Positions 31,517 to 39,675 of a stretch of 39,675 nucleotides of DNA are shown piece after piece. Made by a program: the position numbers and the translations under genes. Within the stretch, counting starts at the first letter, position 1. Each line of letters begins with the position of its first letter. Under the pieces are notes generated by a model. It was not told where the DNA came from. It did no database searches and saw only the letters and a list, made by a program, of their open reading frames with translations. Source of the DNA: Dehalococcoidales bacterium (lineage in GTDB: Bacteria; Chloroflexota; Dehalococcoidia; Dehalococcoidales; JAFGLR01); the NCBI GenBank assembly GCA_016927955.1, contig JAFGLR010000054.1:1-39675 (forward strand), read 5' to 3'.

Positions 31517-33157
31517 TTATTCTACCGAAATGATAAAGTGATAATGGGGTTGCCCGCCGTTAACCACTTCGGTTTCCAGAGAGGGATATTTAGAGCTAAT
31601 CAGGTGTCTTATTTCTTCGGTATCGGTCTCTTTGGTATCGACACCGAAATATATCGTAACGATACTGGCGCCGGAAATATCGATACGTGAAAGGAGATTA
31701 AAGACGACATCGGAAGGTTTGTCGGCTGCGGCATATAGTGTACCATCCAGCAAGCCGATATACTGCCCTTCTTTTATATCCAGACCGTCCAGGCGGGTCG
31801 AGCGAGTCGCCCGGGTAATTTCCAGCGTTTTAACTTTAGCTATCGCTTCCGCTATATTTTCGATAAGGTCGGCGAAACTCGTTTCAGGCACAAAAGCTAC
31901 CATTGCCGAAACGCCCTGAGGCATTGTTTCGGTAGGCATTACCATGACCCTTTTTTTAGTCAGCGATATAATTTGATTGGCAGTTAATATTATATTCTTG
32001 TTATTAGGTAATACGATGATATTTTTCGATGGTACTGCTTCGACAGCTTGTAATATATCCATGGTGCTGGGATTCATCGATTGCCCACCCGGGACAATTG
32101 CCGCAACGCCGAGGCTGGAAAAAACGTTAGCTAACCCGTCACCGTTAACTACTGCTACTACCGCTGTTTCCATAGCAGCCTTTTCCCGGTTCATCAATAA
32201 GAAGTCTTTGTGCTGTTCGTCCATGTTTCGGATATCGATATCACTTAAAGTGCCGACTGTTGCAGCTAATTTTGTTACTTTTTCCGGCTCCAGCGTGTGA
32301 ATATGAACGCGTATTGTACTAGTATCACCCACTACGATAAGAGATTTACCCATATTCTTTAGTTGGTTACGTAGTTGGGCAACGTCCAGATTATCATCAG
32401 TCAGTAAAAATTGGGTACAAAAACCGTAGGCTTCTTCTTCCGGCTGTTCGTTTTCTACAGGACTAACTGCCACAGGGATATCGCTGGCTACCATTTGCGG
32501 CGAACGACTATCTATTTCTCCTTTAAGATGGAGCATCGCACCTTCTAACAAAGTATAGAGACCGTGGCCGCCCGCATCAACAACACCGGCTTCCTTCAAT
32601 ACGGTCAGCAGGTTGGGTGTATTTACTACGGAATTACGTGCCGCTATAACCGAGGTTTCCAGTACCGACACCAGGTTACCATTAGCTGAGGCTATATTTC
32701 GGGCTGCGTTAGCCGTATCTTTGATGACCGTTAGAATCGTACCTTCGACAGGATTACTTAACGCATGGTAGGCAGTTGCAGATGCTTCGCTAAGAGCTTC
32801 AGCAAAGGTTTTACCGTTAATGACGACCTTCGTCTTCAGGCTTTCAGCCAGACCCCGCCAGATTTGCGATAGGATAACACCGCTATTACCGCGGGCCCCC
32901 ATTAAAGCCCCTTTGGCCATAGCCTGAGATACGGCAGATACACTGTTCCCGGTGGCCTTAGTGGCTTCTGCCAGACTGGCGCGCATGGTAAAAAGCATAT
33001 TCGTACCGCAATCGCCATCAGGCACCGGATAGACATTCAGTGCGTTAATACCGGGAACTACCCGCTCCAGCCAGTTGGTAGCTGCGGCGAACATATTTCT
33101 CAAACCTTCACCATCGATAGTCAGTTCTATTTTCTGTTCTTCTATCACTTTACGCAC
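31517..33157 (-). CDS. fakA: DAK2-domain fatty-acid kinase, FakA-like
   Basis: A 546-residue protein. The N-terminal DAK2 kinase domain carries the nucleotide-binding motifs NVYPVPDGDCGTNMLFTM and MGARGNSGVILSQ, then DAGGHGLY; a middle domain and a C-terminal DegV-like domain (PGGQSMNPST and VLPNNKNIILTANQ) complete the YloV/FakA architecture. FakA, with a FakB fatty-acid-binding protein, makes acyl-phosphate from fatty acids. No fakB gene is in the window. It overlaps the glycosyltransferase gene by 13 bases and shares an operon with plsY, whose product uses acyl-phosphate, so the pathway link is strong. Confidence 0.88.
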   Translation of the reverse strand: MRKVIEEQKIELTIDGEGLRNMFAAATNWLERVVPGINALNVYPVPDGDCGTNMLFTMRASLAEATKATGNSVSAVSQAMAKGALMGARGNSGVILSQIWRGLAESLKTKVVINGKTFAEALSEASATAYHALSNPVEGTILTVIKDTANAARNIASANGNLVSVLETSVIAARNSVVNTPNLLTVLKEAGVVDAGGHGLYTLLEGAMLHLKGEIDSRSPQMVASDIPVAVSPVENEQPEEEAYGFCTQFLLTDDNLDVAQLRNQLKNMGKSLIVVGDTSTIRVHIHTLEPEKVTKLAATVGTLSDIDIRNMDEQHKDFLLMNREKAAMETAVVAVVNGDGLANVFSSLGVAAIVPGGQSMNPSTMDILQAVEAVPSKNIIVLPNNKNIILTANQIISLTKKRVMVMPTETMPQGVSAMVAFVPETSFADLIENIAEAIAKVKTLEITRATRSTRLDGLDIKEGQYIGLLDGTLYAAADKPSDVVFNLLSRIDISGASIVTIYFGVDTKETDTEEIRHLISSKYPSLETEVVNGGQPHYHFIISVE

Positions 33158-34290
33158 GATTCCTTATCATACAATCTTTTTTTCCACTGAACGCCGACGC
33201 CTGTCATTAGTTGCCAAATAGCTCGGAGGCAAGATAATAATAAAAATACTATCCCTAAAGGATATAACACCGTGGACACTATTGATTCTTTAAAATGGTT
33301 ATCCAATAGATAACGCATCGTAAAACCGATAATAATCTGTAAACCGACCAGTCCTAACCAGAAAGCTGCATATCCCTGAACAATACCACGCCAGAGCCAA
33401 AAATATGGTGCTAAATAAAATATAAAACCAGCTGCCATCATCGCACATAAAAATAACGGCGATAATGAAGCTACCGAATACATCCAGCGGACAAACCCCT
33501 CACTCATTTCCGCCATATTCCGGTACATATGACAGGATGTTATTTCCGATAAATCAATCGCGATATGACGCCCGCCGGCACGGGTTACCTCGACCCCCAG
33601 CCAGACATCCTCAAGTATTCTGGACTTAACTGCCTGGTGACCACCCATACGCCAGTAAGCTTCCCGAGGAAATAGCAGGAACTGCCCGATAGCCAGCGAA
33701 GGCCGTAACTTCGGAGATTTGTGTATCCACCACATCGGCAGCCAGGATAAAAGTATAAAATACATCATAGGAATAGCGATTTTTTGGGGCATTGTAAAAG
33801 CTATCTGACGGGGAAAGCCCGAAAGGAGTGATACCTTTCCCGCTAAAGCCAGATTAATGACGCCTCGCAACATATTGGGAGAGTGAGTCGTATCGGCATC
33901 AACAAAGAGTAACCAATCCCCCCTGGCTTTACGAGCAAGCTGATAGCAAGCGAAAGGTTTTCCAGCCCAATCTTCAGGCAGAGGCTCGCCGTGGAATAAT
34001 TGAATCCGGCTATCGGTGTCTATTAATTGCCTGACGATTTCTGCCGTATTATCCGTGGAATTATCATCGAGAACAATTATTTCGTAGTTCGGATAGTCCT
34101 GTTTGATTAAAGAATCCACACAGTTTCTGATGTTCAATTTTTCATTTCGGGCCGGTATGAGAACCGAAACCAACGGTGGAACCTCCGGTAATGGTTTATT
34201 AACCATTGGCCGTTTTAAGTTCCTTAAATTCAAATAAAGATTAATGGCAAATAACAATAGCAGTAGGGCTATTATCAGCTGGAGTATCAT
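33145..34290 (-). CDS. Membrane-anchored family 2 glycosyltransferase
   Basis: A 381-residue enzyme: an N-terminal membrane helix, a GT-A domain with VSVLIPARNEKLNIRNCVDS, DDNSTDNT, the metal-binding DADTTHSP, and the acceptor-site ILEDVWLG, then three to four C-terminal membrane helices. It resembles CrtQ-like and related lipid glycosyltransferases. It overlaps plsY by four bases (ATGA) and fakA by 13, so all three are translationally coupled. Its place between the two phospholipid genes suggests that it glycosylates a membrane lipid. Acceptor and sugar unknown. Confidence 0.85.
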   Translation of the reverse strand: MILQLIIALLLLLFAINLYLNLRNLKRPMVNKPLPEVPPLVSVLIPARNEKLNIRNCVDSLIKQDYPNYEIIVLDDNSTDNTAEIVRQLIDTDSRIQLFHGEPLPEDWAGKPFACYQLARKARGDWLLFVDADTTHSPNMLRGVINLALAGKVSLLSGFPRQIAFTMPQKIAIPMMYFILLSWLPMWWIHKSPKLRPSLAIGQFLLFPREAYWRMGGHQAVKSRILEDVWLGVEVTRAGGRHIAIDLSEITSCHMYRNMAEMSEGFVRWMYSVASLSPLFLCAMMAAGFIFYLAPYFWLWRGIVQGYAAFWLGLVGLQIIIGFTMRYLLDNHFKESIVSTVLYPLGIVFLLLSCLRAIWQLMTGVGVQWKKRLYDKESCVK

Positions 34291-34904
34291 CGCCGGACCG
34301 CCTGAAACAGGTTCACCAGAACTCCCTTATAACCTGGTTTCGTCTTTAGTTCTGAGAAATACCGGAAAGCGAATATGAATAGAATACCAGTCATAAAAAC
34401 TATTTCAGCAATACTAATACCAGTAATGATAAGAAAGGTAAGAGAGCCTATCGTACCAATCATAACTACCCAGGCATGAACTTCGATAAAAAGGACGCTT
34501 ATAATTATAAACACTACCAGAGCGAAAAACATATCCCGCTGCGGTAAAGCTACTAACACACCGAAAGTAACGGCTACTGCCTTACCGCCTCGAAACCGCA
34601 GAAACGGAGAAAATACGTGTCCGAGAATAGCGCAAAAACCGATTGTCAGCAATGCGGACAAAGTTAATTTAAAAAGCAGGTCAGCGATGAGGATAAACGG
34701 AATACCTTTAGCTACATCCAGTATCAGCGCTAGGGCAAATGCCTTACGCCCCCCGGCTCTGAGAACATTCCAGGCACCCGGATTAGCGTCCCCATAGTTC
34801 CGGATATCTTTACGTAAAAAGAAACGTCCGACCCATAGTGAAAACGGGCAGGCACCTAATAAAAACGCACCAATACCCAATAATACTATATTAATTATGT
34901 CCAC
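34287..34904 (-). CDS. plsY: Acyl-phosphate glycerol-3-phosphate acyltransferase, PlsY
   Basis: A 205-residue integral membrane enzyme with about five hydrophobic segments. PlsY motifs are present: YGDANPGAWNVLRAGG (usually GSGNPGATNxLR, so slightly divergent), DVAKGIPFIL, and HVFSPFLRFRGGKAVAVTFG. It transfers the acyl group from acyl-phosphate to glycerol-3-phosphate, the first step of phospholipid synthesis. The GTG start at 34904 follows an AGGA site. It is the first gene of the plsY-GT2-fakA operon. Confidence 0.9.
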   Translation of the reverse strand: MDIINIVLLGIGAFLLGACPFSLWVGRFFLRKDIRNYGDANPGAWNVLRAGGRKAFALALILDVAKGIPFILIADLLFKLTLSALLTIGFCAILGHVFSPFLRFRGGKAVAVTFGVLVALPQRDMFFALVVFIIISVLFIEVHAWVVMIGTIGSLTFLIITGISIAEIVFMTGILFIFAFRYFSELKTKPGYKGVLVNLFQAVRR

Positions 34905-34995
34905 ATCCCTGTCCTGTAAAATACATAGACTGTCTAGGTATATATATCTTTATTCTAAAAGAAAATTTTGTCAAGTATGTTATTGTTAGGGACTC

Positions 34996-35030
34996 TTGAC
35001 AATCGACACCGTAAATGATATCGTATACGA
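34996..35030 (+). promoter_or_regulatory. Promoter and operator of the decayed flavoprotein copy
   Basis: TTGACA (34996-35001), 17 bp, then TATCGT (35019-35024). TGATATCGTATACGA at 35016-35030 overlaps the -10 box and includes the perfect palindrome TCGTATACGA; it is the third copy of the motif at 1286-1300 and 1390-1404. The promoter has outlived the genes it served and may still produce a transcript. Confidence 0.5.
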
Positions 35031-35070
35031 CAAACACGTATATAATAGTGTGTAAAAGAGTTCTGAGTTG

Positions 35071-35330
35071 ATAACAAAATAGAATGCGATTGAGACTGAC
35101 ATATTGGTTATTAGCAGAAGCATGGCAGATTGTTTTGTCGCTATAAAGACCAGGGGTGAAGGAGTCGATATAATCTTCGTAGATAAAAACTACGTCTGCC
35201 ACTTTGAGGGGGTTGCTGTTTGTTTTGGCAGTTATGCGGTATTTAAGCACGAATGGGGTGACGACATGGATGCTTGTGTAAATCAAATTAGCCAAACCGG
35301 TGAATAGGTGAATATCTGAATAACCCGGAA
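35071..35330 (+). pseudogene. Decayed N-terminal copy of the flavoprotein gene
   Basis: This stretch aligns with the start of the gene at 1429. ACAAAA-GAGAATG there becomes ACAAAATAGAATG here: the start codon ATG is now ATA (35071) and codon 4 is TAG. The Rossmann glycines are lost (VISRSMADCFVAIK for VIGGGMAGLFAAIK), while VDKNYV and HEWGDD (for PEWGHK) remain. An 8-bp tandem duplication of GGTGAATA near 35299-35315 adds a frameshift. Homology stops after about codon 88, at the deletion that joins it to the ferredoxin remnant. Confidence 0.88.
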
Positions 35331-35488
35331 CGGATGTAATTAAAATGGATGGAAAACCGAAGAAGGCATAGATTGCCTATCACAATTATAGTACCGGTTG
35401 TGTGAAGTGCGAAAAGGAATTTTATAAGTATGCCATCTTTATTTCTCCGTTTAAGTGCAGACCTTATCCTATATCTTTTAGTGTATAG
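35331..35488 (+). pseudogene. Decayed C-terminal copy of the ferredoxin gene
   Basis: This aligns with the last 50 or so codons of the ferredoxin at 3262, starting at its DVIRMDEKAKKA segment (here VIKMDGKPKKA followed by a TAG). The remaining frame IAYHNYSTGCVKCEKE, then YKYAIFISPFKCRPYP, has lost the first and last Cys of the second cluster motif (Cys to Ser, Cys to Phe). The first cluster motif is deleted. It cannot bind a [4Fe-4S] cluster. Confidence 0.88.
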
Positions 35489-35709
35489 TGAACTTTAAAT
35501 ATTCAGGTGCTATGTGGATGTTGTCATAGAGGAGGCTTTTGGTGACATAGAGCTTGCAAAAGTGAAGGCTTTTAGCATAATTGAGAGAACTAAAATAGTA
35601 AAGCTTTTAGGTATGTTGTTTTGGAAATAAAATTAGTATTAAGTATGAAATGACAAAGCTTCCCAATGAGATATTAACCAGATAAAATACATCTGGAGAA
35701 AAAGTAAAC

Positions 35710-36666
35710 GTGACTACATTTATTATACGAAGATTAATAACGTCCGTTATCGTGCTTGTCTTAGTTACCTTGGCAGTATTCCTGGCTGTTCGTTTGCTGC
35801 CAGGCGATCCCATTCTTATTTACTATACCAGCGGCCAACTGACAGAGCTTTCCCAAGAACAAATAGACGCAGCCAGGCATGATTTTGGATTGGATAGACC
35901 TATATATGAACAATATACATCCTGGTTCGGTAATGCTCTTAAAGGCGACTTGGGAAAATCAATTGCCATGGGTTCTCCGGTGACAGAACTGATTAAGCAA
36001 AAGTTGCCCATAACCCTTCATTTATCCCTTATAGCGTTTTTTATAAGTGCTATTCTAGGCATAATACTTGGGGTAATAGCCGCCGTGAGATGGGGTACAT
36101 GGATAGACACGGTAGCCACTACACTCGCAAACATAGGTATAACAATACCCGTTTTTTGGTTAGGTATAGCATTGATATACATTTTTGCCCTATATTTAGG
36201 GTGGCTTCCGGTTCAGGGCTATACGTCGCCTTTCGTTGACTTCGGACTGAGTACCAGGCAACTTATCATGCCGGTATTTTGCTTGACCATTTTCCCCATT
36301 GCTGCGATAGCACGTCAAACCCGTTCTTGTATGTTAGAGGTGATGCGTCAGGATTATATCCGCACGGCTTGGTCTAAAGGTTTGGCTGAAAGAAATGTAA
36401 TCATGAAGCATGCTTTAAAAAACGGGATGATACCGGTAGTAACCTTACTAGGCCTTATATTTAATACTGTCATAGGAGGTTCTGTATTTGTTGAGACCGT
36501 GTTCAACATTCCCGGCATCGGCCGGCTGGCGGTTAGCTCTGTATTGGGACAGGATTATACTGTGGTGCAGGGTATTGTATTAATAACGGCAGCATTCGTG
36601 CTCATAGTTAATTTAATCGTAGAAATTTCATACGGTTGGTTGGATCCCAAAATACGCTACGCATAA
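35710..36666 (+). CDS. ABC importer permease, DppB/OppB type
   Basis: A 318-residue membrane protein with six predicted helices. The N-terminus (FIIRRLITSVIVLVLVTLAV, then RLLPGDP) and the EAA-like cytoplasmic loop (IRTAWSKGLAERNVIMKHAL) are typical of the first permease of dipeptide/oligopeptide/nickel importers. It starts with GTG at 35710 after a GGAG site. It is the first gene of a four-gene importer operon without a binding-protein gene; the family-5 binding protein at 4187 is the obvious partner. Confidence 0.93.
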   Translation: MTTFIIRRLITSVIVLVLVTLAVFLAVRLLPGDPILIYYTSGQLTELSQEQIDAARHDFGLDRPIYEQYTSWFGNALKGDLGKSIAMGSPVTELIKQKLPITLHLSLIAFFISAILGIILGVIAAVRWGTWIDTVATTLANIGITIPVFWLGIALIYIFALYLGWLPVQGYTSPFVDFGLSTRQLIMPVFCLTIFPIAAIARQTRSCMLEVMRQDYIRTAWSKGLAERNVIMKHALKNGMIPVVTLLGLIFNTVIGGSVFVETVFNIPGIGRLAVSSVLGQDYTVVQGIVLITAAFVLIVNLIVEISYGWLDPKIRYA

Positions 36667-36679
36667 TGGGGGCTTACAA

Positions 36680-37576
36680 TTGTCACAGGTAAAAACAGCA
36701 ACTTTTGAATCGCCACAAATACCTAAGCGCGTTTCCGAGTTCACCCGTATTCGCAGGATCTTCTTTAAAAGGAAGTTAGTCGTATTTGGTTTCGTCATTA
36801 TTGTATTGTTTTTATTAACGGCTGCACTTACCCAGATTATTTCCCCTTATGACCCATATCTTCAAGATCGTTACAATACTTTAGCCCAGCCTTCCGGCGA
36901 ACATCTTCTTGGAACAGATGCATTGGGAAGAGACTTGTTAAGCCGTATTATTTACGGCTCACAGATATCACTGATGGTCGGCTTAGTATCGTTGGTTATC
37001 GCTTCTGTTATTGGGACGGTTATGGGCTTGCTTGCAGGGTATTTTGGCGGTTGGGTGGAAATGGTCATAATGAGAGTAACAGACATGCTAATGTGTTTTC
37101 CGATGATATTATTAGCTCTAGTTATCTGTGCCTTGTTAGGGGGAGGTTTAAAAAACGTTATGATTGCCGTCGGGATCGGTCTCATACCCGGGTATGTAAG
37201 GACGGTTTACGGGCAAGTTCTTTCGATAAAGGAAACTGATTATATTTTGGCGGAACGCTCTATTGCAGCGAGCAATCTGCGCGTTCTATTACGTCATGTT
37301 CTGCCAAACTGTCTCGCCCCACTTCTTGTTATGATGACTATGCAGATGGGTGGCGCTATCATGGCTGAGGCCGGCCTCAGCTTTTTAGGCGTGGGAATTT
37401 CACCGCCGGCAGCCGCCTGGGGGAGCCTGGTTAATGACGGCCGTGTATATTTACTTACTAACCCGATAATTTCTATCGTACCGGGTATATGTATTATGTT
37501 AGTCGTCTTTGGTTTTAACATGGTAGGAGACGGTTTGAGGGATGCCCTCGATCCAAGGCTAAGAGGCCTACTTTAA
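36680..37576 (+). CDS. ABC importer permease, DppC/OppC type
   Basis: A 298-residue membrane protein with the OppC N-terminal segment (RIRRIFFKRKLVVFGFVIIV), the PYDPYLQ and HLLGTDALGRDLLSRIIYG signature, and the EAA loop (YILAERSIAASNLRVLLRHV). The TTG start at 36680 follows GGGGG. It pairs with the DppB-type permease 13 bp upstream to form the transmembrane channel. Confidence 0.93.
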   Translation: MSQVKTATFESPQIPKRVSEFTRIRRIFFKRKLVVFGFVIIVLFLLTAALTQIISPYDPYLQDRYNTLAQPSGEHLLGTDALGRDLLSRIIYGSQISLMVGLVSLVIASVIGTVMGLLAGYFGGWVEMVIMRVTDMLMCFPMILLALVICALLGGGLKNVMIAVGIGLIPGYVRTVYGQVLSIKETDYILAERSIAASNLRVLLRHVLPNCLAPLLVMMTMQMGGAIMAEAGLSFLGVGISPPAAAWGSLVNDGRVYLLTNPIISIVPGICIMLVVFGFNMVGDGLRDALDPRLRGLL

Positions 37577-37593
37577 ACAACAAGGAATAGAAA

Positions 37594-38598
37594 ATGGCAG
37601 AGCTTTTAAAGGTTAATAACCTAAAGACACAGTTTAATACCGACAACGGCATAGTCAAGGCTGTCGACGACGTTTCATATTATCTGGACGAGCGGGAAAT
37701 AGTTTCCATAGTGGGTGAAAGCGGTTGCGGCAAATCAGTTAGCCAGTTATCGATAGTACAATTAATCAACTTGCCGGGTAAAATAGTCGGGGGTGAGGTG
37801 ATTTTTGAAGGTCATAACCTGCTCAAATATACTGCACACGGGGCGGAAATGCGTTCTATTCGTGGTGCTAAAATAGCTATGATATTCCAGGAGCCAATGA
37901 CCTCGCTCAACCCGGTATTGACTATTAATCAGCAATTAACTGAAATGCTGGGATTGCATTTGGGGATGGGTGGTGAAGATGCCAGAAAGAGAGTAATCGA
38001 ACTGCTTGGCCTAGTGGGTATTCCGGCTGCAGAAAAACGTATTCATGATTATCCCCACCAGTTCAGCGGTGGCATGCGGCAAAGAGTAATGATTGCTATG
38101 GCACTTTCATGTAACCCGAGGATACTCATAGCCGATGAACCTACTACGGCACTGGATGTTACCACCCAGGCACAGCTGTTAGAGCTGATGAAAAATATGG
38201 TGGATAAATTTCAGGCGTCGCTGGTTATTGTGACACATAATTTAGGCGTTGTGGCTCGTTATGCACAGAGAATATATATAATGTATGCCGGGCGCGTGGT
38301 CGAGTCCGGTACTACCAAAGATATATTCAGAAAGCCGCGCCATCCGTATACTATAGGACTACTCAGGAGTATACCCAGGCTGGATGAGAAGGAGGGGATA
38401 AAGCTAATCCCCATTAATGGTATGCCGCCTAATTTGATTAATATGCCACCTACCTGCGCCTTTTTACCACGATGCCCTTACAGGATTGAGAAATGTTCAA
38501 AGGAGACATGGCCTCCCCTTACAAATTTACATGACCAACACTATGTCAGGTGCTATGTTAATACCGAGGAGAAGATAGGTGAACCCGCAACAAGATGA
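37594..38598 (+). CDS. ABC importer ATPase, DppD/OppD type
   Basis: A 334-residue ATPase with Walker A GESGCGKS, signature [15 protein letters not shown], Walker [13 protein letters not shown] and switch His in [13 protein letters not shown]. The C-terminal oligopeptide-transporter extension includes [14 protein letters not shown], characteristic of OppD/DppD. Its end overlaps the next gene by 20 bases. Confidence 0.94.
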   Translation: MAELLKVNNLKTQFNTDNGIVKAVDDVSYYLDEREIVSIVGESGCGKSVSQLSIVQLINLPGKIVGGEVIFEGHNLLKYTAHGAEMRSIRGAKIAMIFQEPMTSLNPVLTINQQLTEMLGLHLGMGGEDARKRVIELLGLVGIPAAEKRIHDYPHQFSGGMRQRVMIAMALSCNPRILIADEPTTALDVTTQAQLLELMKNMVDKFQASLVIVTHNLGVVARYAQRIYIMYAGRVVESGTTKDIFRKPRHPYTIGLLRSIPRLDEKEGIKLIPINGMPPNLINMPPTCAFLPRCPYRIEKCSKETWPPLTNLHDQHYVRCYVNTEEKIGEPATR

Positions 38599-39568
38599 GG
38601 CTATTTTAGATATCAAAGACCTGAAGATGTACTTCCCGGTTACCAAGGGCCTTTTCCGGAGAAAAGTGGCCGACGTTAAAGCTCTTGACGGGGTTACTTT
38701 AAAGATAACCAGAGGTGAAACGTTAGGCCTGGTGGGAGAAAGCGGCTGTGGCAAAACTACTGTCGGGCGTTGCGTTATACGGCTATATAAGCCAACTTCC
38801 GGAAGCATCGTCTTCGATGGAGAGAATATTACCAATGTTCATGAAAAAAGACTAAGGGATATCCGCCGGAAAATAGCACTAATTTTCCAGGACCCCTATA
38901 GTTCGCTGGACCCTCGCCTAAACGTTGGCGAAATCGTCGGCGAACCGCTAAAAATTCATAATTGGGTTGGCAGCAAGTCAGAATATCAGGATAGAATCGC
39001 TGAGTTATTTCACATGGTTGGTCTGGACCCTGGAATGACCAACCGCTATCCCCATGAATTTAGCGGTGGACAAAGACAGCGCGTCGGTATAGCCCGTACT
39101 CTGGCTTGTGAACCTGCTTTAATAATCTGCGACGAGCCCGTTTCAGCTTTGGATGTTTCCATACAAGCACAGATAATTAACTTGCTTCAGGAATTACAGG
39201 GAAAGATAAATGGCCTGACTTACCTCTTTATCGCCCATGATCTTTCGGTGGTAAAACATATAAGCAACCGGGTAGCGGTAATGTACCTGGGTCATGTAGT
39301 GGAAATTACCAGGTCAAAAGAGCTGTATGATAACCCGTTACATCCCTATACCAGGGCACTGCTCTCCGCAGTACCCGTGGCTGACCCTTTCATCGAAGAA
39401 AAGCGCGAGCGCATCATCCTCAAGGGTGAGGTACCCAGCCCGCTAAATCCGCCGTCCGGTTGTCCTTTCCATCCCCGCTGTTTCCAGGCTATACCAGAGT
39501 GCAAACAGGGAGTGCCGCCACTCCGTGATGTTGGTAACGGTCACGAGGTAGCCTGTATCAGAGTTTAG
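38579..39568 (+). CDS. ABC importer ATPase, DppF/OppF type
   Basis: A 329-residue ATPase with Walker [10 protein letters not shown], signature [15 protein letters not shown], Walker [13 protein letters not shown] and the C-terminal [14 protein letters not shown] motif. The GTG start at 38579 lies inside the end of the DppD-type gene (20-base overlap, different frame), implying coupled translation. It completes a heterodimeric ATPase pair for the importer. Confidence 0.94.
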   Translation: MNPQQDEAILDIKDLKMYFPVTKGLFRRKVADVKALDGVTLKITRGETLGLVGESGCGKTTVGRCVIRLYKPTSGSIVFDGENITNVHEKRLRDIRRKIALIFQDPYSSLDPRLNVGEIVGEPLKIHNWVGSKSEYQDRIAELFHMVGLDPGMTNRYPHEFSGGQRQRVGIARTLACEPALIICDEPVSALDVSIQAQIINLLQELQGKINGLTYLFIAHDLSVVKHISNRVAVMYLGHVVEITRSKELYDNPLHPYTRALLSAVPVADPFIEEKRERIILKGEVPSPLNPPSGCPFHPRCFQAIPECKQGVPPLRDVGNGHEVACIRV

Positions 39569-39675
39569 ATACACTTATCATTAACGCCGGCTTTTGGTTT
39601 ATTCCACACCGCCCGGTTGAGTTTAATAATAGCTGCGGCGGATATATCCCTGAGGCTTGATTTGATAGATAACAA
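39569..39675. other. Window end, nothing recognised
   Basis: About 107 bases after the last importer gene, with no ORF start, tRNA or clear hairpin terminator visible before the window ends. Confidence 0.5.

Noticed and set aside
34891-35295. 134-residue minus-strand ORF
   Set aside because: It is the antisense of the plsY start region and the decayed flavoprotein copy, with no recognisable family and no ribosome-binding site.
35514-35630. 38-codon ORF (GTG start) between the ferredoxin remnant and the importer operon
   Set aside because: It has a helical-looking sequence but no good ribosome-binding site and no family resemblance. Possibly debris of the decayed operon; too weak to list.

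Overview
The window reads as bacterial chromosome carrying one integrated virus-like element and the debris of several older insertions. The housekeeping genes (uvrC, a Xer recombinase, pcm, an EF-G paralogue, etfAB, a FakA-PlsY lipid cluster, desulforedoxin), the anaerobic flavin/iron-sulfur enzymes and the lipoprotein-rich exported proteins fit an anaerobic Chloroflexota (Dehalococcoidia-like) bacterium. That placement is inference from gene content only.

Layout. (1) 1-8147: tRNA-Leu(UAG) with a serine-recombinase remnant running into its 3' end; a MarR regulator; a strong promoter flanked by two copies of a candidate operator; an AprA/FrdA-like flavoprotein with a two-cluster ferredoxin; a cupin; an orphan family-5 substrate-binding lipoprotein; a large old-yellow-enzyme-type reductase; and a tyrosine-integrase remnant. 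(2) 8148-16896: an 8.7-kb element bounded by 48-bp direct repeats, inserted in the 3' half of tRNA-Thr(CGU). It encodes a HK97-type major capsid protein, a tape-measure protein, a RepA-like helicase, an XRE regulator with a divergent control region, small proteins and a tyrosine integrase. (3) 17031-26563: CPBP protease, desulforedoxin, uvrC, xer, pcm, nitroreductase, EF-G paralogue and a lipoprotein. (4) 26661-34904, minus strand: an ABC-2 exporter with a NEW3-type surface protein, etfBA, and plsY-GT2-fakA. (5) 34996-39568: a decayed, internally deleted copy of the flavoprotein-ferredoxin pair, then a complete dipeptide/nickel-type ABC importer (two permeases, two ATPases) with no binding protein of its own.

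Most notable observation: the element's integrase gene is cut in two by its own attachment site. The catalytic part (8196-9003) lies at the left end with no in-frame ATG, GTG or TTG before its catalytic domain. The only upstream start in the same frame is at the right end (16649), in a short ORF with a Cro/C1-type helix-turn-helix. Joining the two ends at the 48-bp core, as in the excised circle, restores one open frame of 351 codons (HTH, tRNA-antisense linker, complete tyrosine recombinase). Integration therefore separates start and HTH from catalysis and gives the HTH protein a new tail read from the antisense of the host tRNA. This resembles archaeal SSV-type partitioned integrases and mycobacteriophage integration-dependent immunity, but in a small bacterial element that has capsid and tape-measure genes and no visible portal or terminase. 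By eye the element also contains no GATC and no CATG, a signature of restriction avoidance.
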